Shown here one piece after another: positions 1 through 6,228 of a stretch of 7,979 nt of DNA (position 1 is its first letter; each line of letters starts with the position of its first letter). The notes beneath the pieces are model-generated. The model searched no databases, was not told the origin of the DNA, and saw only the letters and a program-made list of their open reading frames with translations. The stretch lies in contig JAFXWT010000273.1 of the NCBI GenBank assembly GCA_017542695.1, positions 1 through 7,979 of the forward strand, in the 5' to 3' direction. A program made the translations under genes and the position numbers. This stretch comes from Clostridia bacterium (lineage in GTDB: Bacteria > Bacillota_A > Clostridia > Oscillospirales > CAG-272).

Positions 1-552
1 GCGTATTGCTCGCCTTACACGCTCATCCGTCTTTTCGCGGACAAAATACCCGAGATACCCGACAAGATACTTTACCTTGACGTTGACATAATGTTCAACA
101 GAGACATACATAATATTTACGATATCGACGTCGAGGGGTACGAATACGCCGCGGCGCGCGACCACTACGGAAAATACCTGATAAGCCCGAACTACGTCAA
201 CGCGGGCGTGCTTCTTTTCAACATGAAAAAAATGCGCCAAACGGGCATTTTCGCCAAAGCGCGCGAGCTGATCAAGACAAAAAAGCTCGTTTTCGCCGAC
301 CAGAGCGCGCTGATACGTTCGACTACCAAAAAGAAAATGCTGCCGCAAAGATTCAACGATCAGAAGTTTTTACACAAACACACCGTCATCCGTCATTTTT
401 CAAAGCGGCTTTTCTGGCTGCCGTATCCGCACACCGAGAACATCAAGCAGTGGCAGGTCACAAAAGTTCATCAGAAGTTCGGATACTTCGTATTTGACGA
501 CGTTTTCCACGAGTACATTTATCTGAAAGAAAAATTTGTCCGGGAGGAATAA
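1..552 (+). CDS. Glycosyltransferase family 8 protein (5' truncated by window edge)
   Basis: The reading frame is open from base 1 and ends at TAA 550-552, giving the last 183 residues; the N-terminus lies outside the window. The visible part starts inside the catalytic GT-A fold. It holds the metal and nucleotide-sugar binding DxD motif in ILYLDVDIMFN (aspartates at visible residues 27 and 29) and the GT8 signature YVNAGVLLFNMKKMR (about 65-79). A later VIRHFSKR stretch probably supplies the C-terminal metal-binding histidine. GT8 enzymes are retaining transferases that use UDP-sugars such as UDP-Glc or UDP-Gal, typically on lipooligosaccharide, capsule or wall glycans. No acyltransferase domain follows, unlike the next gene. 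The ATG at 91 is internal to the DxD motif and is not the true start. The acceptor sugar cannot be told from the sequence. Confidence 0.9.
   Translation, partial: AYCSPYTLIRLFADKIPEIPDKILYLDVDIMFNRDIHNIYDIDVEGYEYAAARDHYGKYLISPNYVNAGVLLFNMKKMRQTGIFAKARELIKTKKLVFADQSALIRSTTKKKMLPQRFNDQKFLHKHTVIRHFSKRLFWLPYPHTENIKQWQVTKVHQKFGYFVFDDVFHEYIYLKEKFVREE
542..547 (+). promoter_or_regulatory. Ribosome binding site of the GT8-acyltransferase gene
   Basis: GGGAGG lies six bases before the ATG at 554-556. It overlaps the last codons of the preceding gene, whose TAA (550-552) falls between the site and the start. This fixes the start at 554 rather than at the in-frame TTG at 536, and it suggests translational coupling of the two genes. 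Confidence 0.8.
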
Positions 553-553
553 T

Positions 554-2320
554 ATGAACAAACCGATACACATTTTTTATGCGTGTGACGCTAATTTCGC
601 AAAATACACGATGGTCTCGATGGCGTCGCTCATCGAGAACGCGTCGAAAAAATATCAGTATTGCCTTCACATCCTCTGCACCGATATAAGCGAAGAATAC
701 AAGACGACGTTCTCAACGTTTGAAAGCGAAAACGTGACGATCACGTTCGACGACGTTTCGTCGCGCATCGAAAAGCTCGCGTCGCTTCTTCCGATACGCG
801 ACTATTACACAAAGACGACGTATTTCCGTTTCTTCATACCCGAAATGTACCCCGAGATCGACAAGGCGATATACATCGACTCCGACACAGTCGTCGTCGG
901 CGACATTTCACAGATGTATAATATACCGCTGATGAAATGGCTCGTCGGCGCGTGCGTCGAGCAGGTCATGGCGCAGATCCCCGTTTTCGGCGACTACGCC
1001 GAAAAAGTGCTCGGCGTTTCAAGATACAAATATTTCAATGCGGGCGTGCTTCTCCTCAACTGCAAGCAGATGAGAAAAGACCGCGTTTTCGAGCAGTTCT
1101 GCGGGCTCATCCCGAAATACCGCTTCATCGTCGCGCAGGATCAGGATTATCTGAACATCATCTGCCGCGGAAAAGTCAGACATCTGCACCCCGGCTGGAA
1201 CATGGAAACGATCATGCGCCCGCTTTGCCGCAACGACGAGATCAAGATATACCACTACATCATGGTCGGCAAGCCGTGGCACTATTCCGACGTGCCGCAC
1301 GAGGGCCCGTTCTGGAAATACGCGAAGAAAACTCCCGTTTACGACGAGATATTGAAAGAAAAGGAAAACTACACCGACGAGGAAAAGGAGCGCGATTCGG
1401 CGGGTGCCAAGGCGCTGACGCAGAAGGCGATCGACGAGATAGCGAAGAAGGACAACTACTTCAACGTGTTCCTCAAAGGCACTCTCGCGCCCGACCGCGT
1501 AGCGATACAGGAAAAGATCGAGAAATACGAAAAAGAGGGACGCTTTGACGAGGACGTGGAGAACGATCCGCCGTCGAGAAAGCTCATGCCCGACGAGATC
1601 GAATACATCAGGACGGACTCCGTATCGAAGCTGAAAACAAAGGTGGCGTTCTTCTCGGCGCGCGTGTTCCTCAAAAACATCATGCGCAAGCAGAAGATGA
1701 TAATAAAGGAAATTCGCGGCATCGACAATTTCAGAAATCTCGCGTCGGGCGCCGTCATCACGTGCAACCACTTCAACGCGTTCGACAGCTTTGCGATACA
1801 GCTCGCTTATCAGGCGGCGAAAAAGCGCGGGCGCAAGTTCTACCGCATAATCCGCGAGGGAAATTATACGTCGTTCCCCGGTTTTTACGGCTTTCTGATG
1901 CGAAACTGCGACACGCTCCCGCTTTCGTCGAACATAAAGACGATGCAGAAGTTTTCCGCCGCGGTGACGAAGCTGCTCAAAGACGGCAACTACATCCTCA
2001 TCTACCCCGAACAGAGCATGTGGTGGAATTACAAAAAGCCGAAGCCGCTGAAAACGGGCGGATTCGGGATCGCGGCGCGCAACAACGTGCCTGTTCTCCC
2101 CTGCTTCATCACGATGAAGGACAGCGACGTCAAGGGCGACGACGGGTATTACGTTCAGGAATACACGATACACATTTCTCCGCCGATATATCCCGACCCC
2201 GAAAAGAAATACAACGAGAACGTCAAAATGATGCTCGACACGAACTTCGATATATGGAAGAAGATATACGAGGAGGAATACGGCATTCCGCTCGTATACG
2301 AAACGGAAAAAGAACAATAA
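554..2320 (+). CDS. Fusion of GT8 glycosyltransferase and PlsC-like acyltransferase
   Basis: This 588-residue protein has two catalytic domains. Residues 1 to about 255 are a GT8 glycosyltransferase: N-terminal IHIFYACDANF, DxD motif in AIYIDSDTVVVGDI (D109, D111), YFNAGVLLLNCKQMR (160-174), DQDYLN (196-201) and the closing H-x4-GKPW motif (H234, G239-W242). A highly charged, probably helical linker follows (about 258-350). Residues about 365-575 resemble 1-acylglycerol-3-phosphate acyltransferases (PlsC/LPLAT): the H-x4-D catalytic motif NHFNAFD (H406, D411), a variant motif III YPEQSMWW (484-491; FPEGTRS is usual) and motif IV around VPVLP (512-516). I see no signal peptide or clear membrane helix, so it is probably cytoplasmic at the membrane face. 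A role in glycosylating and acylating a glycolipid or lipid-linked glycan is inference. It ends at a terminator hairpin. Confidence 0.88.
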   Translation: MNKPIHIFYACDANFAKYTMVSMASLIENASKKYQYCLHILCTDISEEYKTTFSTFESENVTITFDDVSSRIEKLASLLPIRDYYTKTTYFRFFIPEMYPEIDKAIYIDSDTVVVGDISQMYNIPLMKWLVGACVEQVMAQIPVFGDYAEKVLGVSRYKYFNAGVLLLNCKQMRKDRVFEQFCGLIPKYRFIVAQDQDYLNIICRGKVRHLHPGWNMETIMRPLCRNDEIKIYHYIMVGKPWHYSDVPHEGPFWKYAKKTPVYDEILKEKENYTDEEKERDSAGAKALTQKAIDEIAKKDNYFNVFLKGTLAPDRVAIQEKIEKYEKEGRFDEDVENDPPSRKLMPDEIEYIRTDSVSKLKTKVAFFSARVFLKNIMRKQKMIIKEIRGIDNFRNLASGAVITCNHFNAFDSFAIQLAYQAAKKRGRKFYRIIREGNYTSFPGFYGFLMRNCDTLPLSSNIKTMQKFSAAVTKLLKDGNYILIYPEQSMWWNYKKPKPLKTGGFGIAARNNVPVLPCFITMKDSDVKGDDGYYVQEYTIHISPPIYPDPEKKYNENVKMMLDTNFDIWKKIYEEEYGIPLVYETEKEQ

Positions 2321-2362
2321 ATATGAAAACGGAAGCGCGGCGCGCTTCCGTTTTTTTCATAT
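2321..2362. terminator. Bidirectional intrinsic terminator between converging operons
   Basis: A perfect 13-bp inverted repeat pairs 2326-2338 with 2342-2354 around a 3-base loop. Seven T residues (2351-2357) follow on the plus strand, and four A residues (2326-2329) flank the left arm to act as a short U-tract on the minus strand. It begins one base after the GT8-acyltransferase stop. Its right edge meets the TGA of surE at 2357-2359, so it can end both transcripts. The plus-strand signal is the stronger one. Confidence 0.85.
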
Positions 2363-3076
2363 CATTTCTTCCAGCAAATCGTATCTCGTGTGGCTGACAG
2401 TCATCGGCGTTATCGAGATGAGTCCGTTGAAAACCGCCTCGGTGTCGATGTGCAGGTCGTCACAGTCGCCTTTTTTGGCGACGACGATCGTCTTTGTGAC
2501 GAACATATCGTTGCCGCACGGCTCAAAGCTGTCACGGAAATACGCGCCGCCCTGCGCCGTCAAGATATACCCGTGCGGATCTTCGGGGATGTTGACGTTG
2601 TAAAGATCGCATTTTGACAGAAGAGCGTTCTTTTCAAAATACTCCCATATTCCGTCGAGAGCTTTTTCAGCGTGAGAAAATCCTTCGGGAACCGTCGAGA
2701 AAGCGACGGCGGGGATATGCGCGTAATTTGCCTCGAATATCGCGGCGCACGTGCCAGAGTACGAAACGTCGTAGCCCATGTTCAGCCCGCGGTTTATCCC
2801 CGAAAAAACGACGTCGAATTTCCCGAATTTGTCAACGGCGAAGCGCACGCAGTCGGCGGGGGTGGAGTCGACGAGGTATGCGTCAATTCCGTGCTTTTTG
2901 AAAATATTGCTCGGCCTCACTTCAAACGGCGTGCGGAGCAGGATGCTCTGCGATTTCGCACTCTGTTCAAATTTCGGCGCGACGACAGTAACGTCGCCGA
3001 GTTTTTTCGCCCATTCCGTCAATACGCGGAGCCCCTCCGCGTCGATGCCGTCGTCATTTGTAACAAGTATCCTCAT
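2357..3076 (-). CDS. surE: 5'/3'-nucleotidase SurE
   Basis: SurE is a metal-dependent phosphatase that hydrolyses nucleoside 5'- and 3'-monophosphates; some members also cut short polyphosphate. The 239-residue product has the family hallmarks: N-terminal MRILVTNDDG with metal ligands D8 and D9, the AP-x5-S loop (S39), STPADCV (71-77), the long signature SGINRGLNMGYDVSYSGTC (92-110, with N95 as metal ligand) and the C-terminal SITPM motif (221-225). Length is slightly below the usual 245-265. The start is set at ATG 3074-3076, because it shares an ATGA overlap with the stop of the upstream DHH gene and gives the canonical N-terminus. An in-frame TTG two codons earlier (3080-3082) is possible but less likely. 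No strong Shine-Dalgarno is visible, so expression probably depends on coupling. It is the last gene of the operon. Confidence 0.95.
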   Translation of the reverse strand: MRILVTNDDGIDAEGLRVLTEWAKKLGDVTVVAPKFEQSAKSQSILLRTPFEVRPSNIFKKHGIDAYLVDSTPADCVRFAVDKFGKFDVVFSGINRGLNMGYDVSYSGTCAAIFEANYAHIPAVAFSTVPEGFSHAEKALDGIWEYFEKNALLSKCDLYNVNIPEDPHGYILTAQGGAYFRDSFEPCGNDMFVTKTIVVAKKGDCDDLHIDTEAVFNGLISITPMTVSHTRYDLLEEMI

Positions 3077-4053
3077 ATCCAACCCGTGTTTTCTTCCTTG
3101 TATTTTTTAAGCAGTGCGTCGGCTTCCTTTATCAGCGACGCTTCTTCCTCGCGGCTGTAAACCGTCGCACCCGCGGCGCAGGCGTGACCGCCTCCATTAA
3201 ATCGGCTCGCAAGCGGCTGCACCTCGACAAAGCGCGAGCGCAAGCGCACGCGCGTGCTCCCGTCGTCGTTTTCGATGAACGCCAGCCAGATTAGCGATCC
3301 TTTGATCGAATCCATTATGCCGACGACGTTCGACGCTTCTTCAAGCGACAGCCCGTGCATGCGGCGCATCGCGCGGGAGATGTGCAGGTACGCGACGCCG
3401 TTTTCGGTTATCGTTATCTTTTTTGTCAGCGTCGCGTGCAATTTGATGATATCAAAGTCGTTCATGTAAAGATGTGCGAATATCGTTTCCGTGTCGACGC
3501 CGACGTCGAGCAGCGCGGCGGCGCAGCGGAGCGTGTCGCCGTTCGTTCCGCGGAAGCGGAATCTGCCCGAATCAGTCACCATTCCCGTATAAAGACAGCC
3601 GGCGGCATCTGCGTCGATCTTCAGCTTATCCTTGAACGTGAGATAAAAATCCGCTATCATCTCGCATAGCGACGATCGCTCCTCCTCGACCCACGAGATG
3701 TCGCCGTACGGTTTGTCGTCGATGTGGTGGTCGATCTTGATGAGCAGGTCGCCCTTATCAAATCTGTCGTTTGAAATTCGGTCAGCCGTTCCCGTGTCGA
3801 GCACGATCACGAGCGCGCCCGCGTAATCCTCGTCCGTCGGGTGCAAGCCCTCGTCGCCGAGGAACGAGACGTAATCGGAATAGTCGCTGTTATCGAGGAA
3901 AACACGCTTATCAGGATAGGTGAGCTTCAGTATCTTATAAAGCCCCATCGTCGAGCCGACGGCGTCGCCGTCCGGCCGCTTGTGGCGCGAAATGATTATC
4001 GTTTCGTATTCGTTGATCTTGTCAAGTATCAGTTGTTTTATTTCAGCATTCAT
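3073..4053 (-). CDS. DHH/DHHA1 phosphoesterase, NrnA-like (downstream paralogue)
   Basis: This is a 326-residue two-domain phosphoesterase. The N-terminal DHH domain has RHKRPDGDAVGS (H24, D28, D30), VLDTGTADR (D86), the namesake DHH (108-110) and MVTDSGRF (D161), which together form the two-Mn site. The C-terminal DHHA1 substrate-binding domain has LRSR (271-274) and the RFNGGGHACAAGA loop (GGGH 287-290). Relatives include NrnA (oligoribonucleotides of 2-5 nt and pAp) and DhhP/Pde2 (linear pApA to AMP). I see no PAS, GGDEF or membrane segment, so it is not GdpP. The start is ATG 4051-4053, with GGAGGA about seven bases upstream. It overlaps the upstream paralogue by 11 bases and surE by 4. 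All catalytic residues are present. The substrate (nanoRNA, pAp or linear dinucleotide) is not decidable here. Confidence 0.92.
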   Translation of the reverse strand: MNAEIKQLILDKINEYETIIISRHKRPDGDAVGSTMGLYKILKLTYPDKRVFLDNSDYSDYVSFLGDEGLHPTDEDYAGALVIVLDTGTADRISNDRFDKGDLLIKIDHHIDDKPYGDISWVEEERSSLCEMIADFYLTFKDKLKIDADAAGCLYTGMVTDSGRFRFRGTNGDTLRCAAALLDVGVDTETIFAHLYMNDFDIIKLHATLTKKITITENGVAYLHISRAMRRMHGLSLEEASNVVGIMDSIKGSLIWLAFIENDDGSTRVRLRSRFVEVQPLASRFNGGGHACAAGATVYSREEEASLIKEADALLKKYKEENTGWI

Positions 4054-4996
4054 CGCCGTCCTCCGCGAGTTTTTTCAGGTCCTCGAGCATCATCAGCGCC
4101 TCGTCGAAATTTTTCACGTCGGCGCCGCTCGCTTTCTTGTGACCGCCGCCGCCGTATTTCACCGCGACGGGATTTATGTTGTATTTGCTCGATCTGAGCT
4201 CACACCATACTGGGCCGTCTTCGCTTTCGGTGAAGTTGACCCAAATGTCGATGCCCTTGATATCCGACATGACGTTGACCATGCCGCGCGATACGGCGAA
4301 AGTGTCCATTCCGAGCGCTTCAATTTCCTCGCGCGTGTTGTACATATAAGCCACGGCGCTGTCCTTATACATCGTTATTTTAGAGAGGAACGCCGCGCGG
4401 CGCTTGACGGACGAAAGCTCCTCCGAATACAGGTTGCGATACAGCTCCGTCGTGTCGATGTCGTGCTCCATCAGCGTCGCGGCAAGAGAAAACGTGCGCG
4501 CGCTCGTCGAATCGTAGCGGAAGCGCCCGGAATCAGTCACCATTCCCGTATATATCGCCGTCGCGGACGCTTTCGAGATAGTCCATCCCGCCTCAACGGC
4601 GAGCGCGGCGATCATGCCCGCGCAGCTTTCAAACGACGTGTCGACGATCTCAACGTCCGTGAACGTTTCGCACCATATATGATGGTCGATGCGCGCCGTC
4701 GCCGAGGCGAGCGAAAATCGCTTGTCGGAAACGAGCGCCGCCGTCGCGCTGTCGAGAATTACGGCAAGCGCGCCCGAATACATTTCGTCAGGTATTTCGT
4801 TCATGTCCGCGCCGTCCATAAATGCGTAGCGCTTCGTCGCGTCGCCGACGGTAAATACTGTTTTCGACGGGAAATTCTCGCGGATCAGAACGGCGAGCCC
4901 GATCTGTGAGCCGAGCGCGTCGCCGTCGGGATTTTCGTGGCGGTGGATTATGATCTTATCGTATTTTTTAATCGATCCGATGACTTTTTCAAACAT
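4043..4996 (-). CDS. DHH/DHHA1 phosphoesterase, NrnA-like (upstream paralogue)
   Basis: This 317-residue protein has the same architecture as the gene downstream: HRHENPDGDALGS (H20, D24, D26), VILDSATAAL (D82), DHH (104-106), MVTDSGRF (D155), then a DHHA1 domain with LRSS and YGGGGHKKASGA (281-292). The GGGGHKKA form is closer to typical NrnA than the GGGHACAA of its neighbour. The start is ATG 4994-4996, supported by GGAGG six bases upstream and by the TGATG overlap with the stop of the kinase gene. The reading frame stays open much further upstream, but that stretch lies inside the kinase gene in another frame and has no domain content. Expected role: cytoplasmic Mn-dependent hydrolysis of short oligonucleotides or pAp/dinucleotides to monophosphates. 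It diverges clearly from its paralogue outside the motifs, so the duplication is not recent. Confidence 0.92.
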   Translation of the reverse strand: MFEKVIGSIKKYDKIIIHRHENPDGDALGSQIGLAVLIRENFPSKTVFTVGDATKRYAFMDGADMNEIPDEMYSGALAVILDSATAALVSDKRFSLASATARIDHHIWCETFTDVEIVDTSFESCAGMIAALAVEAGWTISKASATAIYTGMVTDSGRFRYDSTSARTFSLAATLMEHDIDTTELYRNLYSEELSSVKRRAAFLSKITMYKDSAVAYMYNTREEIEALGMDTFAVSRGMVNVMSDIKGIDIWVNFTESEDGPVWCELRSSKYNINPVAVKYGGGGHKKASGADVKNFDEALMMLEDLKKLAEDGDEC

Positions 4997-6111
4997 CACT
5001 GACCTCCGATATGAAGCTCGCGCTTTATCGTTTCGACGCACGCGTCGGCGCCTTCGTCGTATTTCACGGCAAAGTCGCAAAGCTCGATGTTGCGCATTTC
5101 GAGTTCGAGCGAGAGCATGCGGCGCACCTTGTCGTCGTCGGATGTCCCGCGGCGCAGAATGTTTAGCAGAATGTCGCGCTTTTCTCTGCTCGAAAAGACG
5201 AGCACCGCGCGCGAACGGTAAATGTTCTTCAGCGTCAGCGCGCCGCAGATGTCTATCGGGATAACGGCGATCTTGCCGCTTTCGACTATCGGCGCTATCT
5301 GATCTTCCGACGTGCCGTAGAAATACTTGCTGTACACGGTGGTTTCGATGAACCCGCCCGAGTCGCGCTCTTTTATGAATTCCTCGTCTGTGACGAAGCG
5401 ATAAGCGTCCGGCGATTCGGTGTCTTTTTTCGGGCGCGTCGTCGTTGTGAGCGGCTTTACGAAATGCGGATCTTTCGTCAAGGCGAAAGCGATCTTCGTC
5501 TTTCCCGTTCCCGACGGGCCGACGATACAAAGCACGCCTCCGTGAGAGAGGTCGGGCTCTTTTTCGACGAACGAATTGCCTATCATTTTCGCCAGATGCA
5601 GAAAATCGGAGAATGAATTGACCGAGAGAAGTCCCGAAAGGTCGGTGTTCCACGGACGGCGCATCAGAACGGGATACGACGCTTGAGACGATGAGATGTT
5701 GTGCGCCGCGTCGTCGAGCAGGATGTCGAGATTGACGATGTCCTTTCTCGTTCCTATTATTATATTGCCTGCCGGCACCTCGGGGAAGTCCTGCCTCAGC
5801 CGCTCGGCGCGCGCGCTCATGCATTCTGGCGGCACTGCCGTTACGAAGAATACGTCGGCAATCTTACACAGATCGCGCACGAATTTCTGCGCGCCGGGAA
5901 AGATCGGCTGGTTTTTGACGAATTCGGGGTCGGAAAAATATGATATTCTCTCGTCGGAAATGTCGCCGAGCAGCCCCCATGTGTTTATGTGATTGAGATC
6001 GAACGCGGGGTTGTCGCCGTATTTTTTGCGAAGCAGAGAGAGCGCGTACGAATTGCCCTCGTAAAGTATATCGTCAACGTCGAGCCCTATTTTGAGTCGG
6101 TATCTTCTCAT
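4996..6111 (-). CDS. Fusion of HAD 5'(3')-deoxynucleotidase (NT5C-type) and guanylate kinase
   Basis: The product has 371 residues in two domains. Residues 1 to about 178 match the NT5C-type HAD nucleotidases: IGLDVDDILYEG (nucleophile D11, acid D13), IFPGAQKFVRDL, FFVTAVPP (T91), K123, LLDDAAHN (D133, D134) and the family's RRPWN (151-155). Residues about 190-371 match guanylate kinase: P-loop GPSGTGKT (198-205), the GMP-binding region TTTTRPKK (R226), AYRFVTDEEF (Y237), FIET (E256), YFYGTS (263-268), IDICGA (286-291), lid RRGTSDDDKVRRM (320-332) and a C-terminal helix like that of Gmk. All key catalytic motifs of both domains appear present. The GMP loop is one residue shorter and lacks the usual PRxGE. 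Expected activities: (d)NMP dephosphorylation and GMP to GDP phosphorylation. It is first in the operon, with GAAGGA about eight bases before ATG 6109-6111. Confidence 0.88.
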   Translation of the reverse strand: MRRYRLKIGLDVDDILYEGNSYALSLLRKKYGDNPAFDLNHINTWGLLGDISDERISYFSDPEFVKNQPIFPGAQKFVRDLCKIADVFFVTAVPPECMSARAERLRQDFPEVPAGNIIIGTRKDIVNLDILLDDAAHNISSSQASYPVLMRRPWNTDLSGLLSVNSFSDFLHLAKMIGNSFVEKEPDLSHGGVLCIVGPSGTGKTKIAFALTKDPHFVKPLTTTTRPKKDTESPDAYRFVTDEEFIKERDSGGFIETTVYSKYFYGTSEDQIAPIVESGKIAVIPIDICGALTLKNIYRSRAVLVFSSREKRDILLNILRRGTSDDDKVRRMLSLELEMRNIELCDFAVKYDEGADACVETIKRELHIGGQ

Positions 6112-6141
6112 GATGTTTTCCTTCTTTCATTTGCTGAAATA

Positions 6142-6170
6142 ATTCTACCATATCCGACGGGTTTTTACAA
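6142..6170 (-). promoter_or_regulatory. Sigma-A-type promoter of the nucleotide-turnover operon
   Basis: Read on the minus strand, a -35 element TTGTAA (6165-6170, four of six consensus matches) and a -10 element TAGAAT (6142-6147, five of six) are separated by exactly 17 bases. A TG one base before the -10 makes it an extended -10. Transcription should start near 6135, leaving a short leader of about 25 bases before the ATG at 6111. It sits just downstream of the ABC-transporter terminator, so the operon is probably transcribed independently. Confidence 0.7.
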
Positions 6171-6180
6171 TGGATTTTTC

Positions 6181-6212
6181 AAAAAAAGCGCGCGGCGTTT
6201 TGTCCGCCGCGC
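6181..6212 (-). terminator. Intrinsic terminator of the ABC transporter gene
   Basis: On the minus strand, an 8-bp all-GC stem (6205-6212 paired with 6190-6197) with a 7-base loop is followed, after GC, by a run of seven T (complement of A 6181-6187). It lies 17 bases past the ABC gene stop. Between stop and hairpin sits a 10-base palindrome, GCATATATGC (6211-6220). Confidence 0.85.
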
Positions 6213-6228
6213 ATATATGCTTTTTATA

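Noticed and set aside
1019..2317. A 432-codon open frame antisense to the GT8-acyltransferase gene
   Set aside because: It encodes an arginine- and valine-rich protein with no recognisable motif, opposite a gene with two clear catalytic domains. Codon bias of the real gene explains the open frame.
3073..4053. Possible c-di-AMP phosphodiesterase GdpP
   Set aside because: GdpP carries N-terminal membrane helices, a PAS and a degenerate GGDEF domain before DHH/DHHA1. This protein begins directly with the DHH domain, as NrnA/DhhP types do.
3980..4909. A 309-codon plus-strand open frame opposite the two DHH genes
   Set aside because: Its arginine-rich composition, lack of motifs and position opposite conserved DHH/DHHA1 coding sequence mark it as a shadow frame.
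4997..5824. Long N-terminal extension of the upstream DHH gene
   Set aside because: The frame is open but runs inside the kinase gene in another frame and yields low-complexity arginine-rich sequence. The ATG at 4996 with GGAGG and canonical N-terminal motifs fits better.
6211..6220. Palindrome GCATATATGC between the ABC stop codon and its terminator
   Set aside because: It could be an operator or a small hairpin, but it is a single short AT-rich palindrome located downstream of a gene and before a terminator, with no second copy seen near a promoter.
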